Assembly (NCBI GenBank): GCA_002368155.1
Contig: AP018180.1
Coordinates: 7,372,561 to 7,436,560, forward strand
Source of the DNA: Nostoc carneum NIES-2107
Lineage (GTDB): Bacteria > Cyanobacteriota > Cyanobacteriia > Cyanobacteriales > Nostocaceae
DNA length: 64,000 bases
Reading direction: 5' to 3'
How positions within the stretch are numbered: position 1 is the first letter of the stretch; every line of letters starts with the position of its first letter. Below the pieces are notes generated by a model. That model was not told where the DNA came from and did no database searches. It saw only the letters and a program-made list of their open reading frames with translations. This document shows, piece after piece, positions 45,003 through 54,104 of the stretch. A program made the translations under genes and the position numbers.

Positions 45003-45661
45003 AATTTATAAGAATATACTATTCAATTACACTAAAAAAGAAGATAAATTGACAAATTGAGTTTCTTCTTTTTCCCCAACAATTGATTTTAAATTTTATA
45101 AATTACCAATGAGTAACTTTTCGTGCGTTACGGCTCAATACTTGTCGGTTAAGGGCAAAAGGGGAAGGGGAAAAGGGGCAAGAAAACACCTTTAACCCTT
45201 ACCCTTTCTCCTGCGGAGACGCTACGCGTAGCTTGCTTAAGCGCAGGGGTACACTTTTTCCCCAAACCAAATTCCGAGTTAAAAATCCTTAACCGAGCAG
45301 TATTGCGTTACGGCTTACACCTAACACACACTACAAAATACTTAATTTATATTAATTAATCTTGTTAAAATTTATAAATTACTAATTAGTTATATATAAA
45401 ACCAAAATTTTCATCTATTTAAATAAATGAAAGTATTTATGCTGATATAAAACAATTACTTATCATAGGCAGACAAGACAATATCAATCAAAGCTAGTAC
45501 TAGAAAAGATTTCCAGATAATTGTCAACCTTGATACGTTTCGTAAAAGTGTCAATTTAAGCAACTAGATGACAATCATCTCGCTTGATTGCCGTCTTAAT
45601 TAACAGTTATTCTGTTCTTAATTATCAGGGACTTTTGCTTTAGTATTGGGATTGACAACTT
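45003..45661. other. Intergenic region, 659 bp, containing a MITE
   Basis: AT-rich spacer that splits the cluster. Apart from the element at 45136-45305 it probably contains a promoter for the downstream pair of genes. No small ORF or RNA gene recognised. Confidence 0.45.
45136..45305. mobile_element. MITE-like element, 170 bp, with 10-bp target duplication
   Basis: Ends CAATACTTGTCGGTTAAG (45136-45153) and CTTAACCGAGCAGTATTG (45288-45305) are imperfect inverted repeats (16 of 18). The flanks carry an exact direct duplication CGTTACGGCT at 45126-45135 and 45306-45315, direct evidence of insertion. No coding frame. Related copies at 33990-34117 and 30338-30402. Confidence 0.85.
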
Positions 45662-46678
45662 ATGAAAAATCAATGCGTACTAGTGACAGCTAAAGGCGGT
45701 TCAGAAAATTTAAAGTTAGTTGAGCAAGATATTTCTGAACCAAAACTTGGACAAGTGCGGATTAAGATTTTAGCAACCGGGGTTTCTAGTGCAGATATAT
45801 TAATGCGTGAGGGAGTGTATCCAGTAGATCCTCCCTCTTTTCCATTTGTTCCGGGATATGACATTGTCGGAATTATTGACAAATGCGGTGATGGAGTCAA
45901 AAAATTCCAAGTAGGTCAAAAAGTCGCAGCATTAACTAAGATTGGTGGCTATGCAAAGTTTATTAATTTATCAGAAGATGACTTGGTATTAATGCCTGAT
46001 GGAGTTGACCCCGTAGAAGCTGTAGCTATCATCTTAAATTACCTCACAGCTTATCAAATATTGCACCGCATCGCAGAAGTCAAAGCTGGTGAAAAAGTAT
46101 TACTTTATGCTGCTGCTGGAGGTGTAGGTACAGCATTTCTACAGTTAGGTCAATTAGCTGGGCTGGAGATGTATGGTACAGCATCTCTGGCAAAACATGA
46201 AACCATTAAGGAATTGGGAGCAACTCCTATTGACTATAAAAATGACAATGTTGAAGAAAAAATTAAGAGTCTCACTGGTGATGGCGTAGATGTTGTTTTG
46301 GATTCCATTGGCGGAGAAAATTGTTTCCGTTCTTATCAGACTTTACGCCCAAAAGGTAGGATAGTAACTTTTGGTGCTTCATTTACTTTGTACGGACAAG
46401 CGGAACCAGATTTACAAGAAGTATTCTTTTGGTGGCGTGCATCTTTAGCATTAAATTTAATATCTAAAGATAAACAAGTCTTAACTTATGCCATTTCTAC
46501 TTTTAAACAAGAACATCATGGCTGGTATTTAGAAGATTTAACAACTCTTCTTAAATTGTTAGCTGAAAAGAAAATTCAGCCGTTAATTGATAAAACAATG
46601 AGTTTATCAGAGGCAAGAGAAGCACATCATTTACTTGATACACAAGCTGTAAGAGGTAAGATAGTTTTATTGCCTTAA
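45662..46678 (+). CDS. Medium-chain (zinc-independent) quinone-reductase-like oxidoreductase
   Basis: 338 residues. GroES-like part ATGVSSADILMREGVYP and VPGYDIVGII, nucleotide-binding AAAGGVGTAFLQLGQLAG near 160, VDVVLDSIGGENCFRSY near 215. No zinc ligands. Only moderately similar to the other MDR of the cluster (43424-44413), so a different substrate is likely. 26 bases upstream of the molybdenum-hydroxylase large subunit, with which it is probably cotranscribed. Confidence 0.87.
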   Translation: MKNQCVLVTAKGGSENLKLVEQDISEPKLGQVRIKILATGVSSADILMREGVYPVDPPSFPFVPGYDIVGIIDKCGDGVKKFQVGQKVAALTKIGGYAKFINLSEDDLVLMPDGVDPVEAVAIILNYLTAYQILHRIAEVKAGEKVLLYAAAGGVGTAFLQLGQLAGLEMYGTASLAKHETIKELGATPIDYKNDNVEEKIKSLTGDGVDVVLDSIGGENCFRSYQTLRPKGRIVTFGASFTLYGQAEPDLQEVFFWWRASLALNLISKDKQVLTYAISTFKQEHHGWYLEDLTTLLKLLAEKKIQPLIDKTMSLSEAREAHHLLDTQAVRGKIVLLP

Positions 46679-46704
46679 TTTAGAAGAGTTAACTAAAAGA
46701 GAAT

Positions 46705-49077
46705 ATGGCTCAACCAATATTGGGAACCTCTATTAAACGGCGGGAAGATCCAGAATTATTGCGCGGGGAAGCCAAATTTACGGCAGATATCACTCTGCCA
46801 AATATGTTACATATGGCAATTTTGCACAGTACTGAGGCTCATGCTCTCATTAAGAGCATTGATACCAGTGTGGCAGAAAAAATGCCAGGAGTGGTGCGAG
46901 TAATTACAGGAGCCGATACTAGCGCCATTTTTCCCCTCCCTGTGATTATGAATCCTGGCGGTGCAGAGGCAAAATTCCCGCCCCATCCCTATGGCATACC
47001 AGCAGGTCAAACTATCTTAGCCATCAATAAAGTCCGCTATGTAGGGGATTTTGTGGCTGTGGTGGTTGCCCAAACCCGTCAACAAGCATATGACGCTCTT
47101 AAAGGCATTAAGGTAGAGTACGAGCCGCTACCAGTTGTGACTGATGCGGAGGAAGCGCTGCAGCCAGATGCACCGCAACTATATGACAACGTACCTGGTA
47201 ATTTGAACCAGTATGCTAGTTATGGAGATAAAGAAGCCACAGAAAAAGCGATCGCATCTGCTGAGGTAGTCATAAAGCAAAAAATTCGCATTCCCCGGGT
47301 GATTGCCAATTCTAGCGAAACCCGCGCCACGATCGCAGATTACAATCCCGAAACTGGAGACTATACCCTGTGGACAAATACCCAAATTCCCCACGGGAAC
47401 CGCTTTTTGCTCTCACAATTAGTTTTAGGAATTCCTTTTAACAAACTGCGGGTGATTGTTCCCCACATGGGTGGAAGCTACGGTTCTAAGGGATATCTAT
47501 ATCAAGACACAGCCATCACACTGTTTTTAGCTAAAGAACTGGGTCGCCCTGTCAAGTGGGTAGATACTCGTCAAGGGTTAGCACGTACAACCGTCCATTC
47601 CCATGATCATATAGAGTATGCCACCCTCGCAGGTAACAGAGATGGCAAAATTACAGCCCTCTATTGCACCAATTACGCCAATCTAGGGGCATTTTCTGGT
47701 ACCAACGGCCCTGGCGCGCCTACAAGTTTGACAGGTCGTAGCATCTCAGGGGCTTATGCTATTGAGCATCCTTTTTATGAAGTTTACTGCGTATTCACCA
47801 ACACTACCCAAACAGGCCCAATTCGCGGTGCGGGACGGACAGAAGCCCACTGTGTAATTGAGCGTTTGGTTGACCTCTTTGCTGATGAAATTGGTTTAGA
47901 TCCAGCCGAAGTCCGCCGTCAAAACATGGTTCCTCCTGATAAGTTCCCTTACAAGAACGGTTTGGGCTGGACTTATGACTCTGGTAATTATCAAGTCGCC
48001 CTTGATAAAGCCTTAGAAATGGTGGATTACAAAAATATTCCCCAACTCAAAGAACAAGCCAAGGCGCGAGGTAAATATTTAGGTGTCGGAATTGGTTCCT
48101 TTGTTGCCATATCTGGTGTTGGCCCTTCGCCAATTATGGCTACAGATATTGGTCTCAATGGTAGTACTTGGGGTAGCGTTCACCTGCGCGTACATCCCAC
48201 AGGTGATGTTAGTTTAATTACAGGTAGTCAGCCCCACGGTCAAGGTCATGTAACCACTTTCTCTCAAGTTGCTGCCCAAGAGCTAGGGATTGATATTGAA
48301 CGTATTGAAGTAATACATTCCGATACTAGAGGTGCTATTTACGCTCAGGGTAGCTATGGTTCCCGTAGCTTCAGCGTTGAAGGTGCAACAGTCTACAAAG
48401 CTGCCCAAAAGATTAACGAAAAAGCCCGGAAAATGGCAGCTCATATCTTCAAAGTTCCAGAGGATGAGATTATTGTTGAGGACGGTAAATTCTATCCGAA
48501 AAATCAACCAGATCAGGTTAAGACTATACAGGATATAGCTTTAGCTCTTTGGTATGCTTGGGATTTACCACCAGGAATGGAACCAGGCTTAGAAGTCATT
48601 ACCTTCTTCGATCCACCAGATTTTAGCTATCCCTTTGGTACTCATATTGCCGTCGTGGAAGTCGATCAAGAAACTGGTGAAGTTGAAGTAGTGCGCTACG
48701 TCGCAGTCAATGATTTTGGCAATGTGGGCAATCCGATGATTGTTGATGGTCAAACCCACGGCAATATTTACCTGGGCATTAGCCAAGCTTTATTTGAAGA
48801 AACTGTTTATGATGAGTCTGGCAAAATCCTCACAGACGACCTCACCAGTTATGCGATCGCCAAACCTTCCGATTTACCCCATTTTGAACTGGCGCGTACC
48901 GTCACCCCCACACCTCACAATCCACTAGGAGCCAAAGGAGCTGGGGATGTCAGCAATCCACCCGTAGCACCTGCAATCGTCAATGCTGTTTGTGATGCTC
49001 TTAGTCCTTTAGGAGTCAAGCATCTAAATATGCCTTTGACACCAGAGAAGGTTTGGCGGGCGATGAATGGGGTGTAG
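46705..49077 (+). CDS. Xanthine/aldehyde oxidase-family molybdopterin large subunit, atypical active site
   Basis: 790 residues, full length for CoxL/XdhB-type large subunits. Molybdopterin-binding blocks are kept: PHMGGSYGSKGY (about 255), GPIRGAGRTEAHCVIERL (about 373), QPHGQGHVTTFSQVAAQELG (about 515) and GSYGSRSFSVEG (about 550). Near the C-terminus the family's KGxGExG, which holds the catalytic Glu, reads KGAGDVS with Asp748. No FAD (CoxM) subunit gene is in the window and the small subunit lacks cluster ligands, so the usual electron path is absent. It may be a non-oxidase or use an external acceptor. Followed by a heptamer block. Confidence 0.9.
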   Translation: MAQPILGTSIKRREDPELLRGEAKFTADITLPNMLHMAILHSTEAHALIKSIDTSVAEKMPGVVRVITGADTSAIFPLPVIMNPGGAEAKFPPHPYGIPAGQTILAINKVRYVGDFVAVVVAQTRQQAYDALKGIKVEYEPLPVVTDAEEALQPDAPQLYDNVPGNLNQYASYGDKEATEKAIASAEVVIKQKIRIPRVIANSSETRATIADYNPETGDYTLWTNTQIPHGNRFLLSQLVLGIPFNKLRVIVPHMGGSYGSKGYLYQDTAITLFLAKELGRPVKWVDTRQGLARTTVHSHDHIEYATLAGNRDGKITALYCTNYANLGAFSGTNGPGAPTSLTGRSISGAYAIEHPFYEVYCVFTNTTQTGPIRGAGRTEAHCVIERLVDLFADEIGLDPAEVRRQNMVPPDKFPYKNGLGWTYDSGNYQVALDKALEMVDYKNIPQLKEQAKARGKYLGVGIGSFVAISGVGPSPIMATDIGLNGSTWGSVHLRVHPTGDVSLITGSQPHGQGHVTTFSQVAAQELGIDIERIEVIHSDTRGAIYAQGSYGSRSFSVEGATVYKAAQKINEKARKMAAHIFKVPEDEIIVEDGKFYPKNQPDQVKTIQDIALALWYAWDLPPGMEPGLEVITFFDPPDFSYPFGTHIAVVEVDQETGEVEVVRYVAVNDFGNVGNPMIVDGQTHGNIYLGISQALFEETVYDESGKILTDDLTSYAIAKPSDLPHFELARTVTPTPHNPLGAKGAGDVSNPPVAPAIVNAVCDALSPLGVKHLNMPLTPEKVWRAMNGV

Positions 49078-49235
49078 GTGATTGGGGATTGGGGACTGGG
49101 GACTGGGGACTGGGGATTGGGGATTGGGGACTGGGAAGATGAGGGGGATGAGGGAGATGAGGGGGAAATTTCCATTACCCATTACCCATTACCAATTACC
49201 AATTACCAATTACCAATTACCCATTCCCCAACCCC
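49078..49235. repeat. Heptamer block (GGGGACT/GGGGATT)n and (TTACCCA/TTACCAA)n
   Basis: About seven G-rich heptamers at 49081-49135, a purine-rich GATGAGG stretch, then about nine TTACC(C/A)A heptamers at 49171-49222. Separates the oxidoreductase cluster from the signalling genes. Confidence 0.88.
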
Positions 49236-49301
49236 AATTTTATAAATTAAAACCCACGGCAATTAATAATAAGTAAAGACATAACAACATAGGTAAACTT
49301 T

Positions 49302-50966
49302 ATGGCTAAACCAATGATTCTGACCGTGGATGATGATCCTCAGGTTTTACAAGCGATCGCGCGGGATTTACGGAAGGAATATGGCGATCGCTTCCGGATC
49401 TTACGTGCAGATTCAGGCGCAGCAGCACTAGAGGCCATCAAAGAATTAAAATTACGTAATGAAACAGTAGCACTATTTCTGGCTGACCAGCGAATGCCCC
49501 AAATGACTGGGGTAGAGTTTCTCGAACAAGCAATTGCTATCTTCCCCGAAGCGAAACGCGCCTTGCTGACAGCTTATGCAGATACCGATGCCGCGATCGC
49601 AGCCATTAATAAGACAAGTATTAATTACTACTTAACTAAGCCTTGGGATCCACCAGAAGAGCGGTTGTATCCTATTCTCAACGATTTGCTAGATGATTGG
49701 TTCGCTTCTTATCGTCCACCTTTTGAGGGAACTCGCGTAATTGGTCATCGTTGGTCGCCTAATTCCCATAAAATCAAAGATTTCCTCGCCCGCAATCACG
49801 TTCCTTATCAATGGTTAGATATTGAAAGAGACCAAGAAGCCCAAGAGTTAGTTAACTATAGTGGCGTAGATAACGCCGAATTACCTTTGGTAATTTTGCC
49901 AGATGGCGAGCGTTTAGCTAAACCCAGCAATATTGAAATTGCAGCTAAAGTGGGATTGCAAACCCAAGCTAAACAGCCTTTCTACGACTTAGCAATTGTT
50001 GGTGGCGGGCCTGCTGGGTTAGCAGCCGCAGTCTATGGCGCTTCTGAAGGGCTGCGAACAGTGATGATTGAACGCGAAGCCCCTGGCGGACAAGCGGGAA
50101 CCAGTTCGCGGATTGAAAACTACCTCGGCTTCCCCATTGGTTTAAGTGGTGCAGATTTAGCCAGACGCGGCGTTACCCAAGCTAAACGCTTTGGTGTAGA
50201 AATTCTCACACCCCAAGAAGTAGCAGGAATTCGTACCAACGGTAACTATCGTTATGCACTGCTCAAAGATGGCTCAGAAATCGCTTGTCATGCCTTAATT
50301 TTGGCGATGGGTGTCTCTTGGCGGCGGTTAAATGTCCCTGGAATCGAAAAACTCACAGGTCGGGGCGTTTACTACGGTGCAGCCATGACCGAAGCAATGG
50401 AATGTAGTAACGAAAAAGTCTACATTGTGGGCGGTGCTAACTCCGCCGGACAAGCAGCGATGCATTTCAGTAAGTATGCCCAGCAAGTACACATGTTAGT
50501 GCGTGCTGACAATCTGGGTAAAGGGATGTCCCAGTACCTCGTCGATCAGATTGGCGCGACAGACAATATTATTGTGCAACTCAATTCCAGCGTCGTTGAG
50601 GTCAAAGGTGAAGAAAGTTTAGAAGCCTTAACTATTCTCAACAATGTGACTGGGGAACAAGAAACCGTCCCAGCTAACTCTCTATTTATCTTCATCGGTG
50701 CTGTTCCCCATACCGATTGGTTAGATGGCATTTTGGAACGAGATGAACATGGTTTTATTTTGACTGGCCCGGATTTAATCAAAGATGGTAAACGTCCCAA
50801 AGGCTGGAATTTAGATAGAGACCCTTACTTACTTGAAACCAGCGTCCCAGGAATTTTTGCTGTGGGTGACGTACATCATGGTTCCGTAAAGCGGGTAGCT
50901 TCCGGAGTGGGTGAAGGCTCGATATGTGTTAGTTTTGTCCACCAGTATCTTGCTAAGGTGTTGTAA
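49302..50966 (+). CDS. Response-regulator receiver fused to thioredoxin-reductase-like flavoprotein
   Basis: 554 residues. Receiver domain 1-125 (TVDDDPQVL, phospho-Asp in LADQRMPQMTG, Lys in LTKPW). Residues about 145-220 are a glutaredoxin/thioredoxin-like segment without CxxC. The rest is an FAD/NAD(P) pyridine nucleotide-disulfide-reductase fold: IVGGGPAGLAAAVYGAS near 228, SRIENYLGF, IVGGANSAGQAA near 377 and FAVGDVHHGSVKRVASGVGEG. The redox CxxC of thioredoxin reductases is GAAM here (about 357), so no dithiol exchange is expected. Overlaps the downstream kinase gene by one base (TAATG), so it is probably that kinase's output partner. Confidence 0.88.
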   Translation: MAKPMILTVDDDPQVLQAIARDLRKEYGDRFRILRADSGAAALEAIKELKLRNETVALFLADQRMPQMTGVEFLEQAIAIFPEAKRALLTAYADTDAAIAAINKTSINYYLTKPWDPPEERLYPILNDLLDDWFASYRPPFEGTRVIGHRWSPNSHKIKDFLARNHVPYQWLDIERDQEAQELVNYSGVDNAELPLVILPDGERLAKPSNIEIAAKVGLQTQAKQPFYDLAIVGGGPAGLAAAVYGASEGLRTVMIEREAPGGQAGTSSRIENYLGFPIGLSGADLARRGVTQAKRFGVEILTPQEVAGIRTNGNYRYALLKDGSEIACHALILAMGVSWRRLNVPGIEKLTGRGVYYGAAMTEAMECSNEKVYIVGGANSAGQAAMHFSKYAQQVHMLVRADNLGKGMSQYLVDQIGATDNIIVQLNSSVVEVKGEESLEALTILNNVTGEQETVPANSLFIFIGAVPHTDWLDGILERDEHGFILTGPDLIKDGKRPKGWNLDRDPYLLETSVPGIFAVGDVHHGSVKRVASGVGEGSICVSFVHQYLAKVL

Positions 50967-52360
50967 TGCTGGACATAGAAGAATTACGCCAAGTGGAATT
51001 GTTTGCCAGCTTAAGCGATGAGCAATTGCGGTGGCTGTGCGAACAAGGAAAAGAAATTTGGCTGCAACCTGGTGATATCCACCGTTCTGCGGGCGATCCT
51101 GCCGACCAAGTCTTTATTATGATTGACGGTGAGGTGCAAGTTACTCAGAAGGTAGGCAATCAAGAAATTGTCTTAGTTACCTATGGGCCGAAAACCTTCT
51201 TTGGGGAATTGCCAATTTTAACTGGAGAAACTCACTATTGGGCGGGTGGCAAAGCTGTACAGCCTTGCCACATCCTAGAATTGGACAAAGATAAATTCTG
51301 GCAAATGCTAGCCACTATGCCGGCTGTCACCACCTTGATTCTGCAAACGATGGCGCAGCGGGTACAAGAGTTACAATCCATGTCTCAGCAGCGGGAAAAA
51401 CTCGCGGCTTTAGGCACAATGGCGGCGGGATTATCCCATGAAATGAATAACCCGATGGCCGCAGTCAGGCGGGGGACTGGGGAATTGCAAAAGCTATTTC
51501 AACAGTTACCCTCGCTGGTGTTGCAACTAAGTCAACGACAATTTACCCAGCCACAAATAGAATATTTGGGTGGTTTGCAGCAAGAAGTGATTGCCAAGCA
51601 GCAGCAAACTACTCAATTGTCTCCCCTTTCAAGATGCGATCGCGAAGATGAACTGGTCGATTGGTTAGATGACAATGGTGTCAATGATGGCTGGAAACTT
51701 GCGCCTACCTTAGTTGCAGTCGGTTTAGATGCCAAAGACATCAGTAAAATTACGCAGCAAGTCCCAGCGGAGTCTTTAGGCGATATTTTAGCTTGGCTAG
51801 AAGCCAGCTTGAGCGGATTAAACTTACTCTCCGAACTAGACGAAGGTTCATCTCGTGTTTATGAGCTAGTTAAAGCTCTGCAAGACTACTCTTACATGGA
51901 TCAAGCACCCTTACAAGAGGTGAATGTCCATGACGGTATTGAAAGTACCTTAAAGATGATGCACCATAAACTCAAGGATGGAGTAGCGGTAATTAGAGAG
52001 TATGACAATTTACCCAGAATCAGCGCCTATGGTAGCGAATTAAACCAAGTCTGGACTAACCTGATTGATAATGCCATTGATGCAGTCAAAGGTCAAGGTC
52101 AGCTTCGTATCCATACAAAGTGCGAAAACGACCAAGTTTTAATAGAAATTATCGATAATGGCACAGGAATCGCGCCAGAAATCCAATCGCGCATTTTTGA
52201 ACCATTTTTCACCACCAAAGGCGTAGGCGAAGGTAAAGGATTAGGCTTGGATATCGTTTACCGCACTGTAGTTGGGAAACATAAAGGAGATGTCCGATTT
52301 ACCTCCTGTCCTGGTAACACCTGTTTTCAAGTTCGTCTACCAGTTGTGTTGACGGATTGA
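50966..52360 (+). CDS. Sensor histidine kinase with N-terminal cyclic-nucleotide-binding domain
   Basis: 464 residues, no membrane segment. CRP-like cNMP-binding domain at about 10-125 ([32 protein letters not shown]), then H-box [16 protein letters not shown] near 160, an unusual helical insert of about 150 residues, and HATPase_c with [44 protein letters not shown] soluble kinase that could sense a nucleotide or redox ligand. Start overlaps the stop of the receiver-flavoprotein gene. Paralog of the next gene. Confidence 0.9.
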   Translation: MLDIEELRQVELFASLSDEQLRWLCEQGKEIWLQPGDIHRSAGDPADQVFIMIDGEVQVTQKVGNQEIVLVTYGPKTFFGELPILTGETHYWAGGKAVQPCHILELDKDKFWQMLATMPAVTTLILQTMAQRVQELQSMSQQREKLAALGTMAAGLSHEMNNPMAAVRRGTGELQKLFQQLPSLVLQLSQRQFTQPQIEYLGGLQQEVIAKQQQTTQLSPLSRCDREDELVDWLDDNGVNDGWKLAPTLVAVGLDAKDISKITQQVPAESLGDILAWLEASLSGLNLLSELDEGSSRVYELVKALQDYSYMDQAPLQEVNVHDGIESTLKMMHHKLKDGVAVIREYDNLPRISAYGSELNQVWTNLIDNAIDAVKGQGQLRIHTKCENDQVLIEIIDNGTGIAPEIQSRIFEPFFTTKGVGEGKGLGLDIVYRTVVGKHKGDVRFTSCPGNTCFQVRLPVVLTD

Positions 52361-52600
52361 TGGGGGATTGGGGACTGGGGACTGGGGATTGGGGACTGGG
52401 GATTGGGGGGGACTGGGGATTGGGGACTGGGGATTGGGGATTGGGGACTGGGGACTGGGGACAAGGAGAAAATTCCTATTACTCATTACTCATTACTCAT
52501 TACTCATTACTCATTACTCATTACTCATTACTCATTACTCATTACTCATTACTCATTACTCATTACTCATTACTCATTACTCATTACCCATTCCCCATCC
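52359..52600. repeat. Large STRR block: about 14 G-rich heptamers and 16 TTACTCA copies
   Basis: 52361-52462 is GGGGACT/GGGGATT repeated, with one irregular GGGGGGGACT unit; 52479-52590 is 16 consecutive copies of the heptamer TTACTCA (112 bp), the longest and most uniform array in the window. Because 7 is not a multiple of 3 all frames are open across it, which produces spurious repetitive ORFs. Confidence 0.95.
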
Positions 52601-52636
52601 CCAAACTATAAATTAATTTCTATATAGGTATTTTCT

Positions 52637-54013
52637 ATGCTGCAAGAACCCAATGCGATCGCGCTTTTTCCCCAGTTATCAGATGAAGTGTTGCAGCATC
52701 TTCAAGACTATGGGACTGAGATTGATTTAAATGTAGGTGAATATCTATTTAAAGAAGGCGAACATAGTTACGATTTCCATGTGGTTTTAGATGGAGAAAT
52801 TCAAGTAACTAAGCAGGTGGGGGGACAAGAAAAGTTACTCGCCAAGCATCAGCGAGGTGAGTTTATTGGTGAACTGTCTATATTAATGGAAGCTGATTCC
52901 TTTGCAACTGGCTATGCAACTCAGCCTAGTCGGGTATTAAAGCTAGAACTCAAGACTTTTAAACAAATTATTGCCACTTTCCCACCCTTGGCTGATGTTG
53001 TGCTTTCTACTTTCGCGGCTAGAACCAAAGCTGTAGAATCGCAGTTACAACAGCAGGAACAATTAGCATCATTAGGTAAACTCTCCGCCGGATTAGCCCA
53101 TGAGTTGAAAAATCCCGCCGCTGCTGGCGCAAGGGTAGCCGAGGAGTTACGAACAAGGTTTCAGGAGTCGCAAACTTTAGCGCTACGTCTTCATCAATAT
53201 TCATTTACCCCAGCACAACTAGATTTTTTAGCCCAGTTGCAACAAGATAGCCGTGTTTCACATAAACTGGATTTGATTAGCCAAAGCGATCGCGAAGATG
53301 AAATTACAGATTGGCTAGAAGACCATCAGGTAAATCAAGCTTGGGAAATTACCTCAACTTTGGTTGATGCTGGATTAGATGCTGACAAATTAGATGCTTT
53401 AGCCGATCAAATCCCAGATATAGCCATTAGCGATGTTGTGCATTGGTTAGGCGCAAATTTAACTACTCTGGGACTAATTTGCGAAATTGAACAAAGTACA
53501 GCCAGGATTTCCGAATTAGTGCAATCAATCAAATCCTATGCTCATATTAATCCGCTGCTACAACATCAAGTAGATGTACATCAAGGCATTGAAAATACTT
53601 TAACAATGCTCGGTCATAAGTTAAAGGGAGGTATTGCTGTTACAAGAGAGTACAGTCAAAATTTACCACTAATTAATACCTATGGCAGCGAACTCAACCA
53701 AGTTTGGACAAATCTGCTTGATAACGCCATTGATGCGTTAGAAGGTAAAGGCAAAATCTGGATACGTACTTATCAAAAAGATAATTATGTGATTGTAGAA
53801 ATAGCCGATAACGGGCCTGGTATTCCCCCAGAAATTCAGACACGAATTTTTGAACCCTTTTTCACCACCAAAGGAGTTGGTAAAGGTAGCGGTTTAGGTT
53901 TGGATATCGTGCATAGTCTCATATTTGATAAGCATCACGGCCAAATCCACCTCCACTCTCAACCAGGGGATACCAGGTTTCAGGTATTGCTACCGATAGT
54001 GGGGAATGGGTAA
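52637..54013 (+). CDS. Sensor histidine kinase with N-terminal cyclic-nucleotide-binding domain (paralog)
   Basis: 458 residues, same architecture as 50966-52360: cNMP-binding domain at about 15-130 (LFKEGEHSYDFHVVLDGEIQ, FIGELSILMEAD), H-box LSAGLAHELKNPAAAGARV near 155, helical insert with the shared DREDEITDWLEDH motif, and HATPase_c with NQVWTNLLDNAIDAL and [18 protein letters not shown]. The two kinases are tandem duplicates separated by the repeat block. Their shared DREDE(L/I) insert is not a standard kinase element. Confidence 0.9.
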   Translation: MLQEPNAIALFPQLSDEVLQHLQDYGTEIDLNVGEYLFKEGEHSYDFHVVLDGEIQVTKQVGGQEKLLAKHQRGEFIGELSILMEADSFATGYATQPSRVLKLELKTFKQIIATFPPLADVVLSTFAARTKAVESQLQQQEQLASLGKLSAGLAHELKNPAAAGARVAEELRTRFQESQTLALRLHQYSFTPAQLDFLAQLQQDSRVSHKLDLISQSDREDEITDWLEDHQVNQAWEITSTLVDAGLDADKLDALADQIPDIAISDVVHWLGANLTTLGLICEIEQSTARISELVQSIKSYAHINPLLQHQVDVHQGIENTLTMLGHKLKGGIAVTREYSQNLPLINTYGSELNQVWTNLLDNAIDALEGKGKIWIRTYQKDNYVIVEIADNGPGIPPEIQTRIFEPFFTTKGVGKGSGLGLDIVHSLIFDKHHGQIHLHSQPGDTRFQVLLPIVGNG

Positions 54014-54104
54014 TGGGTAATGGGTAATGGCAAAGAATGTATCACCTTTGACCCTTGACCCTTCCCCCTTGACCCTTGACCCTCCCCCCTTACCCCTTGA
54101 CCAA
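54002..54104. repeat. Heptamer block (GGGTAAT)n and (CCCTTGA)n
   Basis: Three GGGTAAT units overlap the end of the kinase gene, then CCTTTGA/CCCTTGA/CCCCTTGA units fill the gap to the convergent porin gene. Confidence 0.8.

Noticed and set aside
52357-52627. Repetitive ORFs reading GDWGLGT and HYSLLIT repeats
   Set aside because: They are translations of heptamer arrays, which stay open in all three frames; no ribosome sites or family.
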